This document shows, piece by piece, positions 1-6,003 of a stretch of DNA of 10,966 bases. The stretch spans positions 1 to 10,966 of the forward strand of contig CAZIKB010000171.1 of NCBI GenBank assembly GCA_964539665.1. The letters are read 5' to 3'. Source of the stretch: CAZIKB01 sp964539665. Lineage in GTDB: Bacteria; Zhuqueibacterota; Zhuqueibacteria; Oceanimicrobiales; Oceanimicrobiaceae. A program made the position numbers and the translations under genes. Below the pieces are notes generated by a model. It worked only from the letters and a program-made list of their open reading frames with translations. It did not search any database and had not been told where the DNA came from. Every line of letters begins with the position of its first letter. Within the stretch, counting starts at the first letter, position 1.

Positions 1-75
1 TTACAAAATACTAAATTAAAAGATTGTATAATGCAATATTTTGACACTACGAACACCAAATCGAGGAGACAATAA

Positions 76-426
76 ATGAAAGTCCAAAATTATTCAGAAA
101 TTGAAGAAACGGAAGTCACCATGGAAGGTGCTAAAGACGTCAGTATGCGGTTACTCATTTCCGAGAACGATGAAGCAAAGAACTTCGCCATGCGCATGTT
201 TACAGTTGAGCCGGGCGGTCATACACCTTTTCACTTTCATGATTTTGAACACGAAGTTTTTATTTTGGAAGGACAGGGCGTTTTGAAGGCCGAGAAAAAG
301 GAGCAGCCATTTAAAGCCGGTGATGTTATTTTCGTCAAGCCTGATGAAAAACATCAATTCCGGAATGCTGGCTCCGGCCAAATGAGGTTCCTGTGTTTGA
401 TTCCAATTCAAGATAAATGTGCTTGA
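76..426 (+). CDS. TM1459-like single-domain cupin (probable metal-binding)
   Basis: The 116-residue protein is one cupin barrel. Motif 1 spans about residues 47-66 (PGGHTPFHFHDFEHE) and motif 2 about 82-97 (GDVIFVKPDEKHQFRN). H53, H55, H59 and H93 sit at the spacing of the four-His manganese site of Thermotoga TM1459, one residue offset, and the flanking MFTVEPGG and FLCLIP strings are also TM1459-like. From the family, it should bind Mn or another divalent metal in the cytoplasm and may act as a small dioxygenase-type enzyme; the substrate cannot be read from sequence. There is no signal peptide. The start is set by GAGGAG at 63-68, seven bases before the ATG. A perfect TATAAT at 27-32 is a possible -10 box, but I see no matching -35. 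The DUF1684 gene follows after six bases, so the two are probably cotranscribed. Confidence 0.9.
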   Translation: MKVQNYSEIEETEVTMEGAKDVSMRLLISENDEAKNFAMRMFTVEPGGHTPFHFHDFEHEVFILEGQGVLKAEKKEQPFKAGDVIFVKPDEKHQFRNAGSGQMRFLCLIPIQDKCA

Positions 427-432
427 AATTAA

Positions 433-1056
433 ATGGCTAAAACTCTAATAATTATCTCAGTTTTCTTGTTTTTAATCATTGGATGTAATCATTCCGAAAA
501 TTCGGGTAGTGCAATTGTCAAACAGATTCTCAAGATTCGCGCAGACAAAGATCTGTCATTTAAGCACTCTAAAAAATCACCTATACCGGATGACCAAAAA
601 AAGGAGTTCCAGGGTTTGAGTTATTTTCCCGTTGATTTGAAATACCGTTTTCAATTATCTCTTACCCAATATAAGGAAAAGAAGAACATTAAAATCACCA
701 CAAGTACAGGGCAGGAACGTGAAGCGCTGAAATACGGTTACTTTGAAATTAATATGGATGGCACGGACTGCATTCTGCATGTCTACAAAATGCTGGATAT
801 CCAGGGCCAATTTTCCACCTATCTGTTTGTACCATATCTGGATATGACTTCCGGAAAGGAAAGCTACGGCGGCGGCAGGTATCTGGATTTCCAGGAGAAC
901 GATTCCGGATTTTATGTTTTGGATTTTAACCTCTCTTACAGCCCATCATGTGCTTATGGTAAAGCAGGCTATAACTGCCCAATTCCACCTGCTGAAAATA
1001 AGTTGCCGGTTGCGATTATGGCTGGGGAGAAAAACTACTTATATAGTAAACATTGA
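433..1056 (+). CDS. DUF1684 family lipoprotein
   Basis: This 207-residue protein starts with a short hydrophobic leader ending in a lipobox (I-I-G-C, Cys18), so it is predicted to be a lipid-anchored envelope protein. The rest matches my memory of DUF1684: an early R-x2-K-D segment (about 36-40), a SPIP-type segment, G-L-S-Y-F-P near 55, then YGGGRYLDF, LDFNLSYSPSCAYG and CPIPPAENKLPVAIMAGEK near the C-terminus, which together are the family hallmark. The length is normal for the family. Biochemical function is unknown, and I do not infer one. There is no Shine-Dalgarno sequence before the ATG, which lies six bases after the cupin stop, so translation is probably coupled to the cupin gene. 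Identification as DUF1684 is firm; membership of one operon is inferred from spacing. Confidence 0.88.
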   Translation: MAKTLIIISVFLFLIIGCNHSENSGSAIVKQILKIRADKDLSFKHSKKSPIPDDQKKEFQGLSYFPVDLKYRFQLSLTQYKEKKNIKITTSTGQEREALKYGYFEINMDGTDCILHVYKMLDIQGQFSTYLFVPYLDMTSGKESYGGGRYLDFQENDSGFYVLDFNLSYSPSCAYGKAGYNCPIPPAENKLPVAIMAGEKNYLYSKH

Positions 1057-1106
1057 CTTCATAGTACTCAAAATATTCAATCCCTGTATTATTCATAAAC
1101 ATTTAC

Positions 1107-1135
1107 TTGAGTTAATAACTTAAAAGAGTTATATT
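1107..1135 (+). promoter_or_regulatory. Candidate promoter with overlapping inverted repeat ahead of the MNT/HEPN pair
   Basis: A -35-like TTGAGT (1107-1112, four of six consensus bases) is followed after 17 bases by a -10-like TATATT (1130-1135, five of six), about 45 bases before the MNT start codon. A perfect six-base inverted repeat, ATAACT at 1115-1120 and AGTTAT at 1127-1132, lies in the spacer and overlaps the -10. That is where an operator for self-repression by a toxin-antitoxin complex would be expected. The boxes are read directly; promoter and operator function are inference, and such matches are common in AT-rich DNA. Confidence 0.33.
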
Positions 1136-1180
1136 TAGCAATACATTTTATTTTGTTACTTATTTTTGAAAATACAGTAA

Positions 1181-1507
1181 ATGTACGTTCCTGAAGATTC
1201 TAATCAATTTATTAACGAAATCACTAAACGAATTCTCGACGTTGGCGAGCCATTGAAAATAGTATTATTTGGTTCACGCGCCCGAAAGACCGCTCAACTG
1301 GATAGCGATTATGATTTCTTAATCATTGAAGACTCAACACTCCCTCGATATAAAAGAGCGGCTAAATATCGTCGCACATTGAGAGGAATGCGTTTTTCTA
1401 AAGATATCCTTGTCTGGACTCCTCAGGAGATAGCGGAGTGGCGAAATGTGTCGAATGCGTTTATTACAACTGCAATGAACGAGGGAATTGTTCTCTATGA
1501 AAGATAA
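1181..1507 (+). CDS. Minimal nucleotidyltransferase (MNT, MntA-like)
   Basis: This 108-residue protein is a minimal Pol-beta-type nucleotidyltransferase. It carries the diagnostic G-S-x10-D-x-D motif intact (G31-S32, D43, D45) after a beta strand, IVLF, and a plausible third carboxylate at D75 in KDILVWT. In characterised type VII toxin-antitoxin pairs, MntA is the antitoxin and transfers AMP to a tyrosine of its HEPN partner. Here the partner gene begins inside this gene and overlaps it by 11 bases, the usual arrangement. With all catalytic carboxylates present, the protein is predicted to be active. No good Shine-Dalgarno sequence precedes the ATG, so initiation may be weak. An unrelated role (other MNT/HEPN pairs have unknown targets) cannot be excluded from sequence. 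Confidence 0.9.
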   Translation: MYVPEDSNQFINEITKRILDVGEPLKIVLFGSRARKTAQLDSDYDFLIIEDSTLPRYKRAAKYRRTLRGMRFSKDILVWTPQEIAEWRNVSNAFITTAMNEGIVLYER

Positions 1508-1895
1508 GTTTGTGTTAACGCGTGGGTGGCTGGCTAAAGCGCAAAGTGATTTATCGAGTGCTAGTAAATTAGTTGACACTAATGGTCCGTATGACACGGC
1601 TTGTTTCCATGTTCAACAATCCATTGAAAAACTACTTAAGGCTTACCTGGCTTTCCATGACAAACCTATTCCTAAAACACATGACTTAGAAGAACTTCAA
1701 CAACTCTGTCTCGATATATCTTCAATTCCATCACTGGAAAAGCTTGATTTTACAGAAGTTACAAATTACGCTGTTGAAATACGATACGATTTGGAGTTTT
1801 GGCCAGAAAGAGAACTTGCACAAGAAGGAATCGAAATGGCGAAAAAAGTATTAAAGATAATTCGACAAATTCTACCAGAAGAATGCCAACCATAA
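1497..1895 (+). CDS. HEPN domain protein, partner of the MNT gene
   Basis: The 132-residue all-helical protein matches the PF05168-type HEPN domain: an N-terminal W-L-x-K-A-x-S-D-L helix, ACFHVQQSIEKLLKAYL (about 35-51), K-T-H-D-L (60-64), and a late E-I-R-Y-D element near 94-98. I chose the ATG at 1497 over an in-frame TTG at 1488 because GAGGG at 1481-1485 is 11 bases from the ATG but only two from the TTG. The gene overlaps the MNT gene, so the two are translationally coupled. The canonical HEPN ribonuclease motif R-x4-6-H is not visible: the only early Arg is R9, far from H38 and H62. It may therefore be a non-nucleolytic HEPN, or use another site. It is probably the target of the upstream MNT enzyme, by analogy with HepT/MntA. 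Confidence 0.87.
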   Translation: MKDKFVLTRGWLAKAQSDLSSASKLVDTNGPYDTACFHVQQSIEKLLKAYLAFHDKPIPKTHDLEELQQLCLDISSIPSLEKLDFTEVTNYAVEIRYDLEFWPERELAQEGIEMAKKVLKIIRQILPEECQP

Positions 1896-1917
1896 ATTTC
1901 AAATATTTATTATTTAT

Positions 1918-2019
1918 CCTGTTTAAATCACAAATACAGATGATGTAAAGTAACCAATCACAGGGGATATCAAATATTATTTATTCCTCGTGAATTATTA
2001 TTAAAAAACTAACCTGTGA
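1918..2019 (+). repeat. Bipartite repeat, copy 1 (18-bp core with flanking CCTGT boxes)
   Basis: The core CCAATCACAGGGGATATC (1954-1971) recurs exactly at 7161-7178. In both copies the core is preceded by CCTGTTTA (here 1918-1925) and followed, after an A-run (TTAAAAAAC here), by a second CCTGT. Here TCACAGG (1958-1964) is perfectly complementary to CCTGTGA (2013-2019), while its ACAGG can also pair with the upstream CCTGT. It occupies most of the 180-bp gap between the HEPN gene and alaX and ends about 56 bases before the alaX ATG, so it could sit in the alaX leader. Function is unknown. Confidence 0.6.
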
Positions 2020-2075
2020 AAGACTATAATTTGAACCCGGGCACGAAAAATAAGACTAAACTTGGGAGCATTCAC

Positions 2076-2786
2076 ATGACAGAATTACTATACCAAACTG
2101 ACAGCTACCTGAAAGAATTACCAGCAACCGTCACAACTGTTGAAGACGATGCGGTGGTTTTGGGTCGAACCATTTTTTATCCCGCCGGCGGTGGACAGCC
2201 TGCTGATGCAGGTAAAATCGTCTGGGCTGGCGGAGAAGAAAATATCAAAAAGTTGAAGAAAGCAGGTGACGATGTTTTGCATTGGCTGGATGGTTCGCGA
2301 CCTGATGTGGGTGAAATAGTGACCTGTCAACTCGACTGGGAACGACGCTATCAGCTTATGCGAACGCACACAGCCCTGCATATTCTCTGCGGAGTTATCT
2401 GGCGGGATTTTGGCGCTCAGGTGACCGGCGGCAATATGGAAACCCTGAAAGCGCGCATGGATTTTGAATTAGAGTCCATGTCTGCCGATTTTGCAGAAAG
2501 GGTGGAGGCGGCAATCAATAATGAGGTAGAAGCATCCCGTGCTGTTCAGGTAAAAATCCTGCCAAGGGAAGAGGCTTTTCAAATTCCGGATTTGATTCGC
2601 ACAAAAATTAATCTTTTACCGGAAGGCATCCAAATGGTACGAACAGTAGAGATTATCGGTTTGGATTTGCAGGCCGACGGCGGTACGCATCTGGCCAATA
2701 CCAAAGAAATCGGCAAAATCAAAATTGTAGGGCATGAAAGTAAAGGCCGGATAAATAAAAGGCTGCGAATCAGGATTGAAGATTGA
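2076..2786 (+). CDS. alaX: Alanyl-tRNA editing protein, AlaX type
   Basis: The 236-residue cytoplasmic protein corresponds to the free-standing editing domain of alanyl-tRNA synthetase, which removes Ser or Gly mischarged onto tRNA-Ala. An N-terminal barrel of AlaRS C2-like type carries FYPAGGGQPADAG. The catalytic domain follows, with R-T-H-T-A-L-H (the zinc-binding HxxxH), the V-T-G-G-N-M and A-R-M-D-F strings, then I-R-T-K-I and A-D-G-G-T-H-L near the C-terminus. The last motif is usually written CGGTH with Cys as a zinc ligand; here the position is Asp, as I recall for one AlaX subgroup. I chose the ATG at 2076, with GGGAG at 2064-2068 seven bases upstream. An in-frame GTG at 2016 adds 20 residues with no family match and no ribosome binding site. 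It stands alone, convergent with fxsA. It is not an AlaRS fragment: no synthetase domains adjoin it. Confidence 0.93.
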   Translation: MTELLYQTDSYLKELPATVTTVEDDAVVLGRTIFYPAGGGQPADAGKIVWAGGEENIKKLKKAGDDVLHWLDGSRPDVGEIVTCQLDWERRYQLMRTHTALHILCGVIWRDFGAQVTGGNMETLKARMDFELESMSADFAERVEAAINNEVEASRAVQVKILPREEAFQIPDLIRTKINLLPEGIQMVRTVEIIGLDLQADGGTHLANTKEIGKIKIVGHESKGRINKRLRIRIED

Positions 2787-2862
2787 GAATCGAAGCACCA
2801 GGTCATAATTCAACCAAACCGCTTGCTACTCCCGGGATTCAAAATAACTCTTGAATAAGTAT

Positions 2863-2918
2863 AAAATATTCTATATTTTCCAATTGGTATAAATTAGCGT
2901 TATCAGTAAAGCACTGAT
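2863..2918. terminator. Possible bidirectional terminator between alaX and fxsA
   Basis: Two small perfect hairpins lie in the 135-bp gap between the convergent genes: AAAATAT / ATATTTT (2863-2869 and 2873-2879, loop of three) and ATCAGT / ACTGAT (2902-2907 and 2913-2918, loop of five). The first has an A-rich left arm and a T-rich right arm, so it is a weak terminator candidate for both strands. Neither is GC-rich, so this is a positional guess supported only by the convergent gene arrangement. Confidence 0.35.
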
Positions 2919-2921
2919 TGT

Positions 2922-3332
2922 TTAGCTGAGATCGTCATCAATTTTATAACGAACTTTAATTTCATCTTTATTAAATTTGTTGCGAAAATAATTTATCAAA
3001 TAAGTTTTCACAAAGACCCGGGAAAAGGGCAGGAGCAAAGCCAGGCCTAAAACATCGGTAATGAGGCCGGGCGTAAGCAGCAACAAGGCGCCGGCCAGAA
3101 TTAACACGCCATCTAAAAGACTTTCGCCAGGAATCTGGCCTTGTTGGAGCTCATTTTGGATACGCTGTAAAATCCCAAATCCCTGTGAGCGTGCCAGGGA
3201 AGCCCCAGCAATGCCGGTAACGATGACTATGATTAATGTGTTCGCCAGGCCAATTGTTTGGCCAATTTCAATAAGCAATGCAAGCTCTATCAGCGGTACA
3301 ATAGTAAAAAGTAAAATGAGACGAATTAGCAT
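2922..3332 (-). CDS. fxsA: FxsA family membrane protein
   Basis: This 136-residue integral membrane protein matches FxsA across its length. Hydrophobic segments lie at about 3-22 (with the conserved P13 and E16), 28-48 and 72-98. Between them is the family loop G-A-S-L-A-R-S-Q-G-F plus Q-x-G-Q-I-P-G-E, and the third segment contains AGALLLLTPGLITDVLGLALLLPFSR (split as AGALLLLTPGLITD and GLALLLPFSR). The tail is charged and cytoplasmic-like. In E. coli, FxsA (suppressor of F exclusion of phage T7) interferes with the exclusion of T7 by the F plasmid protein PifA when overproduced; its normal housekeeping role is unclear, so the name should not be read as proof of a phage function here. It is transcribed alone, divergent from the lipoprotein operon across a 58-bp AT-rich gap, and no strong Shine-Dalgarno sequence is visible. 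Confidence 0.93.
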   Translation of the reverse strand: MLIRLILLFTIVPLIELALLIEIGQTIGLANTLIIVIVTGIAGASLARSQGFGILQRIQNELQQGQIPGESLLDGVLILAGALLLLTPGLITDVLGLALLLPFSRVFVKTYLINYFRNKFNKDEIKVRYKIDDDLS

Positions 3333-3390
3333 ATAGCAATTTATTATTTAATACACATATAAAAATAAGCCATTAATTAAATTAAAGCAA

Positions 3391-3996
3391 GTGAAATTCC
3401 ATTCAATGTTAAAATCAGGATTGCCCGTTTTATTATTCATATTATTAACAGCGTGTGTGAATCCTTTTACTACGCGGGAGCCGGAACCGCCTGATCAACA
3501 AAATTCATCATATTTCAAGTCTCCTGTCACAGTCGAGATTGTTTTTGAGAATCTCGCAAACGCCATTCAAAATAGAAATATTGAAAGCTATATTCGAAGC
3601 TTTGTGGATTCCACTCGCTCTAACGAGAGATTTACTTTTATACCGGATCAGGGTGTTGCTGCTACCAACCCAAGCATATTTGTAAACTGGGGATTGGCGG
3701 ATGAACGACGCTACCTGACGCAGTTGCTGCAATCAACCCCGGCTGATTCAGGCCGGATTCTGAGGTTTTTAGAACCAAATAAAAATGAAGGACCGAAATC
3801 AGCTACAATTACTCAAAATTATGAACTAATTGTCCATCATACCAGGCAATCTGAAAATTTACCTGTCGTGGTCAGGGGGCAGGCAAAATTTTGGCTGGAA
3901 ATAAACGACACAGGTGATTGGGCAATTTTTCAATGGGAGGATTATACAAATGGTGACGATCCCCCCTGGAGTAAACTAAAAGCTTCATTTCAATAA
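3391..3996 (+). CDS. Lipoprotein of unknown function, possibly NTF2-like
   Basis: A signal peptide ends in the lipobox L-T-A-C, with the lipidated Cys at residue 22 if the GTG at 3391 is used, or 17 if the in-frame ATG at 3406 is used. Neither start has a strong ribosome binding site. The mature part begins with a Pro/Glu/Ser/Gln-rich linker, then an alpha+beta domain with TVEIVFENLANAIQNRNIESY-type helices, followed by strands ending in W-A-I-F-Q-W-E-D-Y and P-P-W-S-K-L-K. This resembles lipoproteins of NTF2-like appearance that I recall from FCB genomes; fold assignment is inference and no enzymatic residues are evident. It is the first gene of an operon: the deacetylase-like gene starts two bases after the stop and pdxJ follows. 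A periplasmic or outer-membrane location suits a partner of the next envelope protein. Confidence 0.82.
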   Translation: MKFHSMLKSGLPVLLFILLTACVNPFTTREPEPPDQQNSSYFKSPVTVEIVFENLANAIQNRNIESYIRSFVDSTRSNERFTFIPDQGVAATNPSIFVNWGLADERRYLTQLLQSTPADSGRILRFLEPNKNEGPKSATITQNYELIVHHTRQSENLPVVVRGQAKFWLEINDTGDWAIFQWEDYTNGDDPPWSKLKASFQ

Positions 3997-3998
3997 AA

Positions 3999-5084
3999 AT
4001 GGTATCACGTTGGAAAATCAGGTTGTTCTGGATGCTAATTGCTATTATGTCAATTTTGGGTATAATAAAGTTTTTGGATCGTCCTGGACCTGGAATAGAC
4101 TTTTTCCCGATTGACGGGAATATAAACGATTTTTCTCAAAAAGAAGCGCTAAGATTTAGTGTTTATCAGGTGTTATTTGATTGTGGTGTCAGAGTAGATT
4201 GGTTCTCGGGCGACAATTATTTTAAAAAAGTTCGCATTCCCTCCGACCTGCCACTCTTCGAACCTTATGCTGATTTAGTTGCTAACTTTCGTGAATTGGG
4301 CGGACAATTATTAAAGGCTGAGACCAATCCGGCATGGGATAAAATGGTGATAGAAGTTGGATTGAATGATGAATCACTGTTTGAAATAACTTTGGTGAGC
4401 GATACTTCGCTGAAGCGGGTCGCCGGCGAAATTGCCATCGTGATTGACGATTTTGGTTATTCCTTTGAGTCTCTGGCTAAAGGATTTATAAATTTTAAAC
4501 AAAATATTACTTTGGCTATTCTGCCTGGACTGAAATATTCTAAACAGATAGCCGAAGCAGCCTACGAAAACAATCGGGAAGTTATGATTCATTTGCCCAT
4601 GGAGCCCCAAAAGGGAAAAGTTAAATTGGACGATTTTATCCTGCTCACAAAAATGTCTGAGCAGGAAATTAAAAAACGTGTGCGGAAGGCCATCTCTTCG
4701 ATTCCTCATGTTAAGGGCTTAAATAATCATAAGGGTTCATTAGCTACAAAAGATGAACAATTGCTTTCGGCGCTGTTAACTGAAATTCATGAATCAGGAC
4801 TGTTTTTTTTAGACAGCCGTACAGTCGCCAAAACGCTGGCTTATTCCCGCGCTCAAAAAATGAATATTGCCTGTGGAATTAATGATACCTTTTTAGATGC
4901 GATCCAGGAGGCGCCGTTTATCCGGGAGCAAATTAATTTACTTGCTGAAATTGCCAGCAAAAACGGCCATGCAATTGGCATCGGCCACCCGAATAAATTG
5001 ACCTTAAAAGTATTGCAGGAAGAAATTCCAAAATTGGAAAGAAAGGGATTTAAATTTGTAAATGTATCAAAAGTTGTAAAATAG
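3999..5084 (+). CDS. Divergent polysaccharide deacetylase, YibQ-like (PF04748)
   Basis: The 361-residue protein has one N-terminal membrane segment (about 7-25), a family-variable region (30-140), and a C-terminal PF04748 domain. Conserved elements run in order: A-I-V-I-D-D-F-G-Y (D150, D151), T-L-A-I-L-P, V-M-I-H-L-P-M-E (H198), G-L-N-N-H-K-G-S (N242, N243, H244), F-F-L-D-S-R (D272), I-N-D-T-F-L-D (D296) and I-G-I-G-H-P (H330). All expected metal and active-site positions seem present. Relatives of carbohydrate esterases are expected to act on envelope polysaccharide or peptidoglycan in the periplasm, but substrates of this family are not well defined. Only two bases separate it from the upstream lipoprotein and there is no Shine-Dalgarno sequence, which suggests translational coupling. 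pdxJ follows after ten bases. Confidence 0.92.
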   Translation: MVSRWKIRLFWMLIAIMSILGIIKFLDRPGPGIDFFPIDGNINDFSQKEALRFSVYQVLFDCGVRVDWFSGDNYFKKVRIPSDLPLFEPYADLVANFRELGGQLLKAETNPAWDKMVIEVGLNDESLFEITLVSDTSLKRVAGEIAIVIDDFGYSFESLAKGFINFKQNITLAILPGLKYSKQIAEAAYENNREVMIHLPMEPQKGKVKLDDFILLTKMSEQEIKKRVRKAISSIPHVKGLNNHKGSLATKDEQLLSALLTEIHESGLFFLDSRTVAKTLAYSRAQKMNIACGINDTFLDAIQEAPFIREQINLLAEIASKNGHAIGIGHPNKLTLKVLQEEIPKLERKGFKFVNVSKVVK

Positions 5085-5094
5085 GAGAGATACC

Positions 5095-5814
5095 ATGGTA
5101 AGATTAGGATTAAATGTTGATCACGTCGCAACTGTTCGAGAAGCGCGAAAAGGGGATTTACCGGACCCTGTGGCTGCTGCAATTATTGCAGAAATGGCTG
5201 GTGTGGATGGAATTGTTTGTCACCTGAGAGAAGATCGGCGGCACATCAGGGACAAAGATCTGTATTTGCTGAAAGAGATAGTAAAAACACATTTAAATCT
5301 GGAAATGGCGGCAACCAATGATATGATAAAAATTGCCACAGAAGTAGTACCGGATATGGTTACGCTGGTGCCAGAGAATCGTCAGGAAGTGACAACTGAG
5401 GGTGGTTTAGACGTTCAGGAAAATATGGATTGGATTGAAGAGGTCATTAGTCAACTTCACAATCATAATATTGTCACATCATTATTTATTGATCCCGAGC
5501 TTGATCAAATTAAAGCCTCTGTTCGCTGCGGTACGGATTACGTTGAACTTCATACCGGACTGTATTCAAACGCCGAAGATTTAGGCACAACCACAGATGA
5601 ATTGGAAAAATTGCGCTCCATGGCCATTGCTGCGTCGAAGATTGGATTGGGCGTCAGCGCCGGGCATGGTTTAAACTACCATAACGTGCGGGATATTCTG
5701 GATATCGATCAGATTGAGGAGTTAAATATCGGCCATTCGGTTATTGCAAAAGCGGTCATGGTAGGCATGGAAAGCGCTGTCCGGGAGATGCTGTCGATAA
5801 TTCGAAGAACCTGA
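5095..5814 (+). CDS. pdxJ: Pyridoxine 5'-phosphate synthase PdxJ
   Basis: PdxJ condenses 1-deoxy-D-xylulose 5-phosphate with 3-amino-2-oxopropyl phosphate to form pyridoxine 5'-phosphate, the last step of the DXP-dependent vitamin B6 pathway, in the cytoplasm. The 239-residue length is normal. The full signature is present: L-G-L-N-V-D-H (N7, D9, H10), C-H-L-R-E-D-R-R-H-I (H43, R45), N-L-E (E70), E-L-H-T-G (E151), S-A-G-H-G-L-N-Y (H191) and N-I-G-H-S. These line up with the E. coli active-site residues with an offset of two after the first motif. The start is clear: GGAGAG at 5084-5089 overlaps the upstream stop and lies five bases before the ATG. It is the third gene of the lipoprotein / deacetylase operon and the only one with an obvious metabolic role. 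PdxA is not in this window. Confidence 0.98.
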   Translation: MVRLGLNVDHVATVREARKGDLPDPVAAAIIAEMAGVDGIVCHLREDRRHIRDKDLYLLKEIVKTHLNLEMAATNDMIKIATEVVPDMVTLVPENRQEVTTEGGLDVQENMDWIEEVISQLHNHNIVTSLFIDPELDQIKASVRCGTDYVELHTGLYSNAEDLGTTTDELEKLRSMAIAASKIGLGVSAGHGLNYHNVRDILDIDQIEELNIGHSVIAKAVMVGMESAVREMLSIIRRT

Positions 5815-5823
5815 GAAACAGCG

Positions 5824-5949
5824 CTGTCTAAAAAGCCACCAATGCGTGATTTGTCATGCTCGAATGTTGTAATCGGGTATCCAGAAAAACAACAACTTAT
5901 GGATTTCCGTTTAAAGCATGCCGGAATGACACTGTGGCTTTATAGACAG
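5824..5949. repeat. 126-bp nested foldback repeat (MITE-like) downstream of pdxJ
   Basis: The ends form a 16-bp inverted repeat with 15 of 16 positions matching: CTGTCTAAAAAGCCAC at 5824-5839 and GTGGCTTTATAGACAG at 5934-5949. Inside are two 32-nt modules in opposite orientation (5852-5883 plus, 5900-5931 minus), each beginning TGTCAT and ending ATCCA and 23 of 32 bases identical. A run of seven T (5959-5965) follows, so the transcript foldback might also terminate the pdxJ operon. TGTCAT...ATCCA palindromes resemble repeats scattered in many bacterial genomes. It fills the gap between pdxJ and the asparaginase gene. I see no clear target-site duplication. Confidence 0.75.
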
Positions 5950-6003
5950 TCCCGTTACTTTTTTTGGCGAAGATAATATTAGTATTTTGAAAAAGGCAGG
6001 CAA

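Noticed and set aside
2016..2075. GTG at 2016 as the alaX start.
   Set aside because: It adds 20 residues unlike the family N-terminus, has no ribosome binding site, and overlaps the repeat element; the ATG at 2076 has GGGAG in place.
2579..2813. Minus-strand open frames inside alaX.
   Set aside because: They lie opposite a gene with complete family motifs and have no signature or start signal of their own.
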